Shown piece after piece: positions 49,201-57,823 of a stretch of 64,000 nucleotides of DNA. Below the pieces are notes generated by a model. It searched no databases, was not told where the DNA came from, and was given only the letters and a program-made list of their open reading frames with translations. Location: positions 19,812,501 through 19,876,500 of the forward strand of contig CM076943.1 in the NCBI GenBank assembly GCA_039566865.1, read 5' to 3'. The DNA comes from Aurelia coerulea. Lineage: Eukaryota > Cnidaria > Scyphozoa > Semaeostomeae > Ulmaridae. The first letter of the stretch is position 1, and every line of letters begins with the position of its first letter. Position numbers and translations under genes: made by a program.

Positions 49201-52200
49201 TGGCCTGCTGTCTTTTCAGTATGAAATCATCGAAAAAATGTATGGTGGCACAGGTCACCGCCGCAATATTTCTCAACTTTAGAGAACAATATGACTTTGA
49301 TTTACTTATCCACGAAAGTCTACTTTTTTGCGTGATCGTCCTTTACTTAACTCCCAACGGTCTTCTATACCCCTAGCTTTGTTTTAATCATTACTCCTTT
49401 GGGCTTGCCCTTTTCACTTTCTTTACACGTAGGAACTGTAAACAAGCACTTTTAGTTGTGTACTGTTGTTATGAGTATAAATATAGCCTCGTGCTTTTGG
49501 AACATTTAATTCTGATGATGAAGCACAGAATTGCTTTGAAACGTCAAAAAATATTCAAAACCATGGACTAGTCTAACATCAATTAATTTTAATTATTTAT
49601 CGGATTTGTCTCAAATTAACTTGGAATTGTCAAACTTGGAAATGTCTTTTTGTATGAATACGATTATCGTCGCAATTCTTGTACTCCATATTTTGGTGAA
49701 GCTTCGATTTCCTGACTCTGATTTCTACTTTAGATAAGGTTAGGGTCTCCAAAACTTTGTCAGGACTTCAATTGAGAATTTACGTCAAACCTGCTTTGCA
49801 AATTGATAGCCGAAACAGGTAATTTGTCAATGTAAAGACTATGTTGGAAAATACAGTTTTCATTTTTTGTATAATAGGTGAATAAAAATAAAGTATGATG
49901 TCTGAAAATTGCTGTTCCCTGAATTCAAAGCAATAACATTGGCAAAAATCTCATTTAATATCTGATGCTATGTTCAATTAGCTATGAAAATTTACATGGA
50001 GACATACAGTAAGTCAGCCTTTCATTTCCAAAGTTATGGGAACAAAGAGCAACGCAGCAAGGTTGGAATCATTTAAATCAACCCTGTAGGAAATCTTAAT
50101 TGAGAAATGAAAAATGTTTTAAGGGCCACACAATACCTGCTCTGCTATGGCTGTGTACATTCTTTGCAAGCTTTCACATCCTTTGTGATGAACTTTTACA
50201 CCATCGGCATCTTCCCAGTCTCTTCCTTTACTCAAATTGCAAGATATTTCCATGCAGGCTAGTGCCCCATCAAAGTCTAATTTCTTTTCAGCAGATATTC
50301 CAAGGTTATAATGGGCCTCAGCTTCTCTTCTTCTTCCATCTCCTCCTATTTGCTGACTTGTTTCAAGGCATTTGTGATAGAAGTAATCTCTTAGCCAAGT
50401 ATCCTCCTTTGCACTGAAGTATTCAGCTAAAGTTAGCTGGGACTGATACACCTGGTCAGTTCGACCTGCAGAGAAAAGCAAAAGGCAGCCTTCACTTCCA
50501 GGATATGGCTGAGTTCTTGGTCTCTCTTTTTGAAGAATGTTCATTTTGTTTGTGGCAGCTTTGAGCTTTATTTAAGTTGAAGAACAATTTTGGAAAATAT
50601 TGATAATGACATGCATGTGCAAACAACACATTTCATTGATATCCACATTTTCCCAAGGAATGCACCTTTAAGAACTATTATGGAATATTGTGAAATTCAT
50701 AGATGCCACACATTAAGTTCTGTCCTGTATTCACAGTGGTGACTAGGTTGTACAGTAGAATTAAAAATCAACAACTTCAAAATTTGCTTTCAGGGCAAAA
50801 CCAAAGCTACCAGCATGAGCATTAGTGCAAGTATACTGCAAAATTAAAAGCATGGCAATGTCTGCAAACTCACAGTATTACGGACGAGCACACAATTTGA
50901 TTACAAGACTGTGACAAGGAATCACTTGCTGATTCATGAGTTATCCAGTCTCTAGAGAGCTCTCAGTGTTCATTTAAATTGAAACTATAACTCTAATAAT
51001 GGCCAAATCATTTCAGAAAAACTATTAAGGAACCATCATGGGCACTAGAACAAGCACAACTGTGTTTGGACAGACATTTTTATGAAAGTGTCTATTTAAT
51101 GTTCAATTAACTTATGTGTTTGCATGTTTGTCAGCAATGCTCAGGGATTGCAGGGATTGTCATGTTTTATAATTTGACATTTATAAATTACCATTGTTAA
51201 TGCAGTAGCTCTGGTTTTGACCTAGGGCAATTTTGAAGTCTGCTGATTTCTACGGTAACTTTACAACCAAGTCACCAAAAATATTGGAAAATATATCAAA
51301 ATTTAATCTAATTATTGCAGATTTGAATAAAAATATTTGTTTGATAATGACTATGAAACAGTTTGCATTATAATTTTTCAAATCTGTTGCGTTATTTTGG
51401 GACACCCCGTACACTACTAATGATAATCATGAAATAGCTTCATAATTACTGTACACTACTGTATACTACCTATAGGACATTATTCAGTTCATATCAGTAG
51501 ACTTCATATCAGGATCTATGGCTAAATGCCTCTTTGCCCTATCACTTTTAATACAACCTAATAGTCCCTGGTTAGTATGAACAATTCGTAAATTCATAAC
51601 AATCCTTACAAAAGAACTGAAACGTACCTCTCCTCCTTGATGTTTCAATCGCAATCAAGTTCTTTGTCAATGCATCTAACTTTACATGGTCTTCTTCCAG
51701 ATGCTTTAGTTTCACTCCACTTGCATCATGGCTATCTATCTTTAATATTTCTTTGTGTCGTTCCAGGAGGGCAAATAGTTCACAGAACGCTCGATGATAG
51801 CCATCCTGAAGCATGTTCAGGCAAACATTATGTTTATGTGAATTTCTATACCTGAAAAAGACAAGATTTGATGAAGCTTTTTGTAGGGAGCAGTTACAGA
51901 ATTAGGCAGCAGCTACTGTATTTAGCAGATTAGAAAGGCAAAGAGAAACATTCAAGATAGCCACATATTTATCTTTCTGGAGAAAAGGAGTCAACTCATC
52001 AGAGATGGGCCTTATATCAAAATCAGGAGAAAACAAGCTTGGCCAGTTCAAACTCTTTAAATGTAAGGTTCCAAGTAGATCAAACTAAAAGAAAGCCTGC
52101 CCCAAGCAGACCAATAGTGGAATTTGGCCGTTACGGGGGGGGGGGGGGGGGGGGTTATTAACAATACGTTAAGCATGACGGAATGGAATGCTAACAAATT

Positions 52201-53503
52201 GTTTCCACCATATTTTGTAAGGTTTCAACGCTGGATAATGTCAAACAGAGAGAGAGAAAGGGCCTAAGAAGAAGTCTTCCATGCTCACAGGTAAAGGTTT
52301 ATATCAATCTCGATAATGTCAGTGAGGTTGGTAAACACAAGATTTTGTATGTCCGTTAAGGGAAGGGGGGAGGTGGTATCAGAATTTAGCGGCCAAATTC
52401 CGCTATCTGTGACAAAATTGATTTTTGGACAGCCCCTGCTCCAAGAGCTTGGATGGAAGACCATTGAAATTTATATCTGGTGAAACTAAAAAAATGGTTT
52501 CTAAATCCTTGCATGAGTTGGCTCCAGAATACCTGTGTAACATCTTCACCAGTAATTCACAGTGCTCCACCCATGCTCTCCGTAACATAATGACAGACCC
52601 GTAGCTGCCCAAGAAACTCAACAAATGGGCAAAAATGTTTTTTTCCCTATAGAGGAGCAAAATTGTGGAACAGCCTCTTGGCTGAGTCAAAACAGGCATC
52701 ATCTCTAAATAGTTGTAAACGTAACTATCTACAGTATTTAGACATTATTTTCTTTTACCTTTTAGGTTTTTTTAACACTGACTGTTTTATAAATATTCTT
52801 ATGGCTAGAATGCAGTTTAGCAGGTGGCATTCAAATGTTGTGTTGTTGTATGTCATACAGTAAGGGTCATCAGGGTAGTTTCAGAAAAGGGTTTTCAGCG
52901 TAATTTAGCATCAGTTAGGGTAAGTGAGGGTTAGTAAGGGTAAGTTAGGGTTAGGGTTTGTTACTGGGTTAGGGTTGAAATATGACATTTAGCATCTCCT
53001 GCCAAACTGCACTTCACTTGTCCCATTCTTCATCTTGTAAGTAGGTTTTTATAATTATGGTTTTTTAGTAGATAGTAATTGGTTTGTTTTTAGACTTGTA
53101 TTTACACTATATTGTAATTAATGTTTTTATAGAGGGCCCCTTCTTGAACAGTTTGACAGTTGATCCTTGACAGTTTGGTACAAAATTTATTTATTACATG
53201 CATCGATGGAGAAATGTTAAAAGTGTGTCCACTAATAAAGTGCAAACTAGCCGTAAGAAGATACCTTGCAGTATCGAGGATCCCTTCTCCTTTGTTTGAT
53301 TTTTCTTTCCTGACGCTACCTGATGTTGAGGATCTTTCATATTGCGCAAAGGAATTGGGCCTATTTTCTTGTTGAGATCGCTTGTGCTTGTTGATGCTGC
53401 TTGATCGAAGGCTTGACTTTGAAGGTGGGGTTGGAATATGTTTGATGACTTCCTGAGTAACCTTTCCTCCGACATTGAGACTCGGTAGAGTTGTCACAGA
53501 CAT
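36987..53503 (-). CDS. TTC29: Tetratricopeptide repeat protein 29 (8 coding exons, complete)
   Basis: Exons, in order of translation: 53503-53265, 51851-51628, 50465-50137, 49123-49057, 45340-45255, 41880-41789, 40586-40463, 37292-36987. They sum to 1467 nt, or 488 residues plus a stop, with all phases closing; human TTC29 is about 475 residues. Conserved landmarks: MSVTTLPSL at the start, YRNSHKHNVCLNMLQDGYHR, AEYFSAKEDTWLRDYFYHKC, EAEAHYNLG, QAIEYLQKAFEIAKN, AHEDYGDSDTAIK and SQGDFNNAIEYLTMYLDIAK. About six tetratricopeptide helix pairs run from residue 160 to 410. The tail is acidic and serine-rich (DSASDNYDAGSESI). TTC29 is an axonemal or intraflagellar-transport-related protein needed for sperm flagella in mammals; a ciliary role here is inferred from orthology. 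A consensus CRE lies 116 bp upstream. Confidence 0.94.
37293..39231. other. TTC29 intron 7, no gene recognised
   Basis: AT-rich. It holds an inverted pair around 37450/37990 (GACTTACGACGATGAGTC.. and GACTCATCGTCATAAGTC), the likely ends of a MITE of about 550 bp (37455-38000). Otherwise nothing is recognised. Confidence 0.45.
39232..40218. repeat. 146-bp tandem array in TTC29 intron 7
   Basis: The word GGCTTAACCAGGAACTCATA starts units at about 39360, 39509, 39655, 39801, 39947 (variant GGCTCAACC) and 40093. Spacing is 149, then 146 four times; partial units flank both ends. Each unit contains GTAACGCGAGAACGATACGA. Open frames on the minus strand through the array are repeat by-products. Confidence 0.9.
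40221..40258 (+). pseudogene. Relic of a fibulin exon end in a TTC29 intron
   Basis: 40236-40258 is identical over 23 nt to 28488-28510, the last 18 bases of fibulin exon 10 plus GGTA of its donor. About seven of the eleven bases before it also match. In frame it would read LSKYIQRTSR, against RSNYIQRTSR in the gene. It lies in plus orientation directly after the tandem array. Confidence 0.55.
40463..40586 (-). CDS. TTC29: TTC29 exon 7
   Basis: Residues 346-387, QGDFNNAIEYLTMYLDIAKR and ACSGLGAIYNSM, one full tetratricopeptide pair. Acceptor CTTTTCTGCAG; donor GTAAGA. Confidence 0.94.
40587..41788. other. TTC29 intron 6
   Basis: Holds a diverged repeat around TGACGTCATCAAATTGCC (41095-41200) related to the 9-bp-TSD MITE family. 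No exon is recognised. Confidence 0.45.
41789..41880 (-). CDS. TTC29: TTC29 exon 6
   Basis: Residues 316-346, YFADYLEICNVLRDDTGKAQ then ACHALADAYHS. A-x-A-L/G-x-A repeat signature. Donor GTAAGT. Confidence 0.93.
41961..42350. repeat. Segmental duplication, copy 1 (TTC29 intron 5)
   Basis: Begins TAAACTTATCGATACCATG and ends CAGGGATAATT. The next base starts copy 2. It contains an hAT-like GTAGGAAGCATC fragment (about 42110-42230), but lacks the 525-bp MITE that interrupts copy 2. Confidence 0.88.
42441..42965. mobile_element. 525-bp MITE with 9-bp target duplication (copy 2)
   Basis: AGCATAGGTTCC to GGAACCTATGCT. GGAATGGAC lies at 42432-42440 and 42966-42974. Copy 1 of the duplicated segment shows the empty site GGAATGGGC (near 42044). 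TGACGTCA at 42630-42637. Confidence 0.92.
43035..43769. mobile_element. CAGG..CGTAGGAA hAT-like element, interrupted
   Basis: The left half begins near TGTAGGAAGCATC with a long G run and GGGGCACTTT repeats. The right half ends CCCGGTTCCTACGG. A 525-bp MITE (43210-43734) separates the halves. Confidence 0.7.
43210..43734. mobile_element. 525-bp MITE with 9-bp target duplication (copy 3)
   Basis: AGCCTAGGTTCC to GGAACCTATGCT. Flanks GCACGTACC (43201-43209) and GCACGTGCC (43735-43743), a 9-mer with one mismatch. TGACGTCA at 43538-43545. Confidence 0.88.
44037..44330. mobile_element. GGGGTTATT element, copy 1
   Basis: G runs near both ends (GGGGGGTTATTTAATTTCGG; GTGGGGGGGGGGC). The interior, with CAAAATCAAATGACAAGGAT and ACGCCATATTTTGCG, matches 62514-62922. 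Limits approximate. Confidence 0.55.
44442..45254. other. TTC29 intron 5 remainder
   Basis: AT-rich. One LINE-like segment may run on the minus strand near 44560-44760, but it is too weak to annotate. Nothing else is seen. Confidence 0.4.
45255..45340 (-). CDS. TTC29: TTC29 exon 5
   Basis: Residues 287-315, GNQMQEGKAGFRLGKAHEDY then GDSDTAIK. Acceptor TTGTCATAG; donor GTAAGTG. Confidence 0.94.
45394..45455. repeat. GCGCGGATCCAG-type element end
   Basis: GGCGCGGATCCAGTGGGG followed by G-rich sequence and GGGCAATGCCCCC. Resembles the end of an hAT-type element. A similar phrase (GGGGCTTCGCCCCTGG ... GGATCCACCCCTC) lies at about 48120-48200. Confidence 0.4.
45549..45632. mobile_element. Truncated TA-flanked MITE with intact (empty) site
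   Basis: Begins CAGTAAGAACCCGCAAAATAG and continues without a break through CAGCCTGTTTAGTTTCCTA. In the sister at 19652 the 526-bp MITE entered at this point. Confidence 0.8.
45634..47147. mobile_element. 1.5 kb foldback element, TTC29 intron 4
   Basis: Two inverted arms of about 550 bp each (45634-46205 and 46580-47147). Examples: GTGTAATTAATGCCAAAAAATG faces CATTTTTCACATTAATTAC, and GGCGAATTTTTCACGAAGGCC faces a near-complement at 46590. Arms differ by scattered substitutions. No protein is recognised and no target duplication was found. Confidence 0.75.
47231..47630. mobile_element. 400-bp foldback with 9-bp target duplication
   Basis: Arms of about 160 bp (AACAAGGACAGATAATGTTA and the complement). 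CTGTTGACA at 47222-47230 and 47631-47639 is a perfect 9-bp duplication. It is separate in sequence from the AGCATAGG family. Confidence 0.85.
47631..49056. other. TTC29 intron 4 remainder
   Basis: Contains the GGGGCTTCGCCCCTGG repeat end (48120-48200), a GGGGGGGG-bearing stretch near 48400 and a GAACT microsatellite (48608-48675). No exon is seen. Confidence 0.5.
48608..48675. repeat. GAACT pentanucleotide microsatellite
   Basis: About 12 units of GAACT with a few variants (GGAACT, GAATT). Confidence 0.9.
49057..49123 (-). CDS. TTC29: TTC29 exon 4
   Basis: Residues 265-287, IEEADPDQAIEYLQKAFEIA then KN. Acceptor CTTGTTTACAG; donor GTAGGT. Joins exon 3 in phase 0. Confidence 0.93.
49124..50136. 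other. TTC29 intron 3
   Basis: No exon or complete element is recognised. It contains the hammerhead-like core at 49512-49542 followed by ACGTCAAAAA. Confidence 0.45.
49512..49542 (+). ncRNA. Hammerhead-ribozyme-like core (candidate 2)
   Basis: CTGATGA, a stem AAGC/GCTT with an 8-nt loop, then GAAAC and GTC. The core bases are intact. Stem I and III partners are not evident. Possibly the tail of a decayed retroelement. Confidence 0.4.
50137..50465 (-). CDS. TTC29: TTC29 exon 3 (largest)
   Basis: Residues 155-264. DQVYQSQLTLAEYFSAKEDT, then EAEAHYNLGISAEKKLDFDG and GCESLQRMYTAIAEQ: two tetratricopeptide pairs. Acceptor TTTTCTCTGCAG; donor GTATTG. Confidence 0.94.
50466..51627. other. TTC29 intron 2
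   Basis: A lone GGGACACCCCGTA transposon end lies at about 51399-51411. No exon is recognised. Confidence 0.45.
51628..51851 (-). CDS. TTC29: TTC29 exon 2
   Basis: Residues 80-155. YRNSHKHNVCLNMLQDGYHR then AFCELFALLERHKEI, the most conserved block of the protein before the repeats. Acceptor GTCTTTTTCAG; donor GTACG. Confidence 0.94.
52115..52405. mobile_element. TA-ended MITE with a 20-base G run, TTC29 intron 1
   Basis: Ends TAGTGGAATTTGGCCG and the complement CGGCCAAATTCCGCTA. The G run is at 52135-52154. A second G-rich block lies at 52360-52375. Confidence 0.65.
52406..53264. other. TTC29 intron 1 remainder
   Basis: Holds the telomere-like tract (52913-52978). The stretch at 52403-52702, in minus orientation, is open for 99 codons, but I recognise nothing in it. 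Confidence 0.4.
52913..52978 (+). repeat. Degenerate TTAGGG-type interstitial tract
   Basis: Mixed GTTAGGG, GTAAGTGAGGG and GTAAGGG words, with GTTAGGGTTAGGG at the core. It resembles the metazoan telomere repeat. Confidence 0.7.
53265..53503 (-). CDS. TTC29: TTC29 exon 1: start codon
   Basis: Residues 1-80, MSVTTLPSLNVGGKV, a basic serine-rich stretch, then GILDTAR. Context AACCATGT. The donor at GCAAG|GTATCTT was chosen because AG|G gives Arg and joins YRNSHKHN in frame, as in vertebrate TTC29 (..AAYRNS..). An earlier GT (ACATCAG|GTAGCG) would break the frame. Confidence 0.88.
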
Positions 53504-53618
53504 GGTTTATACTATTTTCCTTCAACAAACTCCAAGATCAAAATTGGACTACATGTCCGCCATTGATTATTGTTGCGAAGGAACGGGTAGCAACAGAACT
53601 CAGCCTCGCAATCATATG

Positions 53619-53626
53619 TGACGTCA
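53619..53626. promoter_or_regulatory. Consensus CRE in the TTC29 promoter
   Basis: GTGACGTCAC, a full palindromic CREB/CREM site, lies 116 bp upstream of the TTC29 start codon. This is the one TGACGTCA in the window with a promoter-like position and outside any recognised MITE. Confidence 0.5.
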
Positions 53627-53699
53627 CGGGGAAGCAGATTAGGAGGGGACTCCAAAACACAGTATGGACTCAAATCAACTTCAGCTGAAACCAGTGAAA

Positions 53700-54275
53700 C
53701 CCTAGAATTAGATTTCAGGACTTTTTGCAAATTTTTCAGTTTTTAGAGCTATAATTAGAAGCGATCTCCTTAAAATTTTCGTTTTCAAAAACACTGAAAA
53801 TGATAAAAAAACGTCGATCAAATTTTAAAAGACTCAACATGAATGAACAAGATGAAGCGTTTTCAGGGTGAGAAAACGTTTTGGGGATTTAGTACGAACT
53901 CTCGTACAGCAAAAAACAACTAGTCGATTTCTAAGTCCCAAATCTCCGCGAACAAGCTTTCTCTTTGTCCATTCATGCCGATTCTTTACAAAATTTGATC
54001 GAATTTTTTGATCGTTTTCAGTGTTTTTTCGAAAACGAGCATTTGAAGAGACTCGCATCGAGGGGTATTTCATTCCAAATATCTCGTACAATTTTGGCAA
54101 AAATCCTTTTGTTTTCAAGAAGTATCCATCCAAAATCCATAAAAATCCTTTTGTTCTGAAAAAATCTCGTACGCTTTTTCGAATGAGTGAAATGCCCCTC
54201 GACTCGCGTAGCTCTAAAAAACTGAAAGCAAAAAACTCTTTAAAATCTGCAAAAAATCCTAGAATCTAATTCAGG
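53700..54275. repeat. Inverted repeat in the TTC29/ATP7 divergent interval
   Basis: CAGTTTTTAGAGCTA near 53740 faces TAGCTCTAAAAAACTGAAAG near 54212. CCTAGAATTAGATTTCAGG faces CCTAGAATCTAATTCAGG near 54260. The arms are diverged. Probably an old foldback element. Confidence 0.6.
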
Positions 54276-54576
54276 CTTTTTGCTAAAGACCTTCTAGGTC
54301 TTCATAAGAACCTAGTCAAGATGACAACAACCCCTTGAAAGCAGTGAAATGCTGGTATCAATCAATCTGAAACTGTTTTAGATTCCCTTTCTTTATGAAA
54401 GAAAAGCCCATCTGTAATTCCAAAAGTACGCAGGAATTCAAAGGGGGGGGGGCCATGATTGTTCCCCTCTTCATGTGTCTGGTGTCTACAGATAATAAGG
54501 ACAATGCTTCGTTTGAAATATTCTACGTAAAGGGGAACCGTGGTTTCCAGGGTTCGCACCCCCTCGGTACGTTCTT

Positions 54577-54733
54577 CAGGCCCGTAGGAAACGGGGGGCA
54601 GGGGGGCTGAAGCCCCCCAATAATTTTGCAAACAATGGTGCCACGTCACACAAATTAATTATATGTATCGTTCTCTATTGTTTTAAGAACAATTCCCCCC
54701 CCCCCAATCCGAAGCTTCTTCCTACGGCCCTGC
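54577..54733. mobile_element. hAT-like MITE, CAGGsCCGTAGGAA family
   Basis: Left CAGGCCCGTAGGAA, right TTCCTACGGCCCTG. CGTTCTT is on both sides (54570-54576 and about 54733-54739). G-rich and C-rich interior blocks. Confidence 0.65.
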
Positions 54734-54789
54734 GTTCTTGCTGAAGGGTTTTGTACCGGAGTTGGACTTGCTCCAAGTCTCGCTCTTGA

Positions 54790-54885
54790 TCAATAGCGGA
54801 GCGGAGTAGGCTATCTTTGATTTCTAAAAATTTGGAAACTGCCGCGGACCGGGGCGCGGACCCAAAACGAACGCGATAAACACAG
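54790..54885 (+). promoter_or_regulatory. Possible noncoding first exon / CpG-rich promoter of ATP7
   Basis: A locally GC- and CpG-rich patch (CCGCGGACCGGGGCGCGG) ends in ACACAG|GTAAGCG, a strong splice donor, on the strand of ATP7 and 4 kb before its first coding exon. ATP7 genes usually have a noncoding first exon. No transcript evidence is available here. Confidence 0.4.
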
Positions 54886-56400
54886 GTAAGCGTCTCTCGA
54901 CCCAGGCTCCTGTGATCTCACGGAAAAAGTGTCGCAAAGTGGAAGAAAGTTGAGAAGAAGTCGGAGAACTGAGAAATATAATCAAAATAACGAGTAAACT
55001 TGAAAGATTACAAGGCTGTCAACAAATAAAAGGAACAAACTGTATCATGTTTACCTGAAGATCAACTTACGAACAGGAGAAATTCCCTACAGAGGCTGCT
55101 GTAAGTATTGAAAGAAAGCTAAGTACTGGGCCTAAATAGAAGCCCGATCAGAGTCCGGAGTTGACATCCAGTTTTTAAGCGAATATTTGTAAAGGATTCC
55201 GTTCAGAGTTCAAGGTAGATTGCACCTAAAATCTTTAATTTCGTTTCTTCAACCCTTTTGGAGTCTTACCAAAATTAAAGGATACATATTATGCCAAAAT
55301 CGAACCGCACGGAAAGGAAAGAGGGAAGTAAACAACTTGTTGGAATCGTTTTACTTTAGTTTAGGCCCCCTCTCTGTCACATAAGGGTCCTTGATCGGGA
55401 TTACAGACCATAATGATAAAGAGAGAATTAGAAATCATCTCTGCAGAAAAGGAAGCCCGAAGAACACGGTCTTATGCCACAAAAATGCTGCTGATAATAT
55501 TGGCAGTCATTTGTAGCTCTCAAATTTACAACGTAAAACAATGTACAACTACATAAAAGGATGCAACAGGAGCTTAGAATTTCACAACAACCCTTTGGCC
55601 ATTTACAATTAACTCAAAGTCTGTCTCAAAAGAGATGCTGCTAAGATTTCTTTTGAGTTGATATAAGATCAATACTTTTGTTTGTGTCTCAGAGGGTCAA
55701 TGGTGTGTATTTTATACTATGATTGACAATTAATATTATATAAAAAGAGATGCCACATCAGACAGACATTCACAGAATTTATATTAGGCCATGTAAAATA
55801 AATAAAATAAATTAACAGATTTTCCACATTTGGTGTTTTAATATAAAAGTACCACCCATACATACATACATACCCGCTTGTCATTTGTAACATTTGAGAT
55901 ATTTTTGCATTTCATATAAGGTCAAAACACTTTAGCATTACTGTATTTCATGTTTACTGCAAGAAACCTGTAAGAAACTCTACTTTAGGTTGATAGATAG
56001 TAAGAAGCTCCTACAAACATCGGCAATAGGCCTTTTAGCTATTTGAAAAGAATCAGAATCAAACAACTATTTGCTACATTTTGTAGAATTTTCGAATGTC
56101 CACAATAGTGATAGAAGCTCTAATAATGATAGAAGCATTCGATCAAAAGTCACGTATGAAAATGTATAAAATAACGCTCGATCCAGGCTCTTTTGTAGAA
56201 TAGCTAAAAGGTCTATTGCAATTTGTATGTCCCGTCTGTAAACTTCACCCTCCTTTTCTATGCGCCAAAGTCCACCCTCCTTTGGCATTTCTCTGCGCCA
56301 AAGACTGTTCTGACAAAGAAGATATGAGAATAATGTGCCCCCCCTTACTGGTTTTGCCAGATTTATTCTGCAAAGTTATTTGTACAAGGTTATAATCAGG
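54886..56400. other. Intergenic or ATP7 first intron
   Basis: Includes a MITE-like pair AGTCTGTCTCAAAAGAG / CACATCAGACAGAC (about 55617-55770), a CATA microsatellite (about 55858-55875) and a dispersed repeat (56030-56222) whose sister is at 63276-63470. No gene is recognised. Confidence 0.45.
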
Positions 56401-56459
56401 TGATCAATGGATTTACTGTGGACTAAGTGGTTCAAAACTTATAAAAACACCACTGTTAC

Positions 56460-56482
56460 GTTTCGATTAAAATCTTCTTCAG
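56460..56482 (-). ncRNA. Hammerhead-like core of the Penelope-like element (candidate 3)
   Basis: The minus strand reads CTGAAGA, stem GATT/AATC with a TT loop, then GAAAC. The preceding GGTTTA may pair with TAAATCC downstream as stem I, and AGTGGT with ACCACT as stem III. Such ribozymes are known in the pseudo-LTRs of these retroelements. Confidence 0.5.
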
Positions 56483-56931
56483 TTAAACTAAACCAGAGGA
56501 CAGCCGAGTATTTATACATTTTAAAAATCTTATTTACATGACAATATATTTACACAACCTAAGCAAAAATCATGCCAAATTATATTACAAACAATGAAAT
56601 AGCATTTACCGCCACCACTGTTAAAAGAAAGTTTTTAAGTTTTAGATGACTCCCAGTAAACAACCATTTTGAGATATATGCGTGGCACCATTAATCAGCA
56701 CACCTGGGACTGGAAACTCTTCTGTTATTGGAGCCAAGACCTTTGAGAAAAGACACCCGCTCAATAGCCCTCTAAGGATTTGCAGAACAGCTAAAAAATG
56801 TTTTAGCTAATGCTAAACCCCAGATGGCAAGGTAGGGGATTCCACCCTACCACCATGTGCGTAAAACACAAAGCCAAAGGTTGAAGTGCCCCACCCATGC
56901 AGATCCTAGCTTCTAAATGTAACGATAGAAT

Positions 56932-57823
56932 TTATGCCGACCCGCAAGCAAACATATCGAGTTCAATATCTGCTGCTCTTTCGTTCAGGCCAGCAGGAGA
57001 AAACATACCAAGTTTGTATTGCCAAAGCAACTCTTTCCTACGAAGGGAAAAGGCATTATCTGCCCCATTGATTATCCTAATACTAACCGAAAAGTTACCC
57101 CCATGTTGTTCCTCGAAAAAATGGCTGAAGAAACCAGCTTGTGGAATGGGCTTTCCCGTCGCCAGACTGCCCTCGTTATGTTTGCGTGCATATGTCCTAA
57201 AATGCGATTTGTAGACATTGAACCTTTGTCAAAACTTGTTTTTTTGTGCTGCCAATATATTTTTTATTGCAGCAGTCACATTGCAATATGTAAACCACAC
57301 TTTCTGTATTGCAATGATAGGCCCCCAAAAATATTTTGAATGTCCTTGAGTCATTTGCATTGGCAAAAGTATCCCCCTCTCGTATCAAAGGACATATTTG
57401 ACAATTTCTTCTACCGTTACATTTAAATGTCCCCCTTTCCACCAACTCCTCCTCTAATGGTTGCAGTTTTGCCCTAACCAGATTATCCTTGATTGCTTTC
57501 CTAAAAGATACAAACATTTTGTCTTTGAAAAGATTCCTGTGTTCCGCATCTGCAAAAAGGATATTCTGAGATTGGCGTAAAACTTCGTACACCTTATGCA
57601 AAGCTGGATGATATGTTAAGACCAATGGGATCCGTGTGTCGTCCTTTGGTTGTTGTTGCCGGGAAAGTAAGGAAGCACGATCCAACCCTATAACCCTGTC
57701 CACCTGCCCATCTATGTCCCCCTCTGTATAACCCCTATCCAAGAGCAAAGTTTTTAGGTCTGCAACCCTGCTTTTAAAAAACCTATCTTCTGAACAAATA
57801 CGTCGCATTCGGTCATGGTTCAA
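56932..57823 (-). pseudogene. Penelope-like protein C-terminus with GIY-YIG endonuclease
   Basis: The frame starting MNHDRMRRICSEDRFF runs to CNTESVVYILQCDCCNKKYI-GSTKKQ, which has the V-Y and Y-I-G strands of a GIY-YIG nuclease after paired cysteines (CNGRRNCQICP). One frameshift near 57215 moves it to FNVYKSHFRTYARKHNEG, then FFSHFFEEQHGG, RRKELLWQYKLGMFSPAGLN and a stop at 56932-56934. The H..H and E of the nuclease fold are present. The frameshift and the lack of a reverse transcriptase make it inactive. Confidence 0.72.

Noticed and set aside
53965..54269. Open frames with repeated KNPFVFKK-like peptide
   Set aside because: They are part of an inverted repeat in the promoter interval, with no coding evidence.
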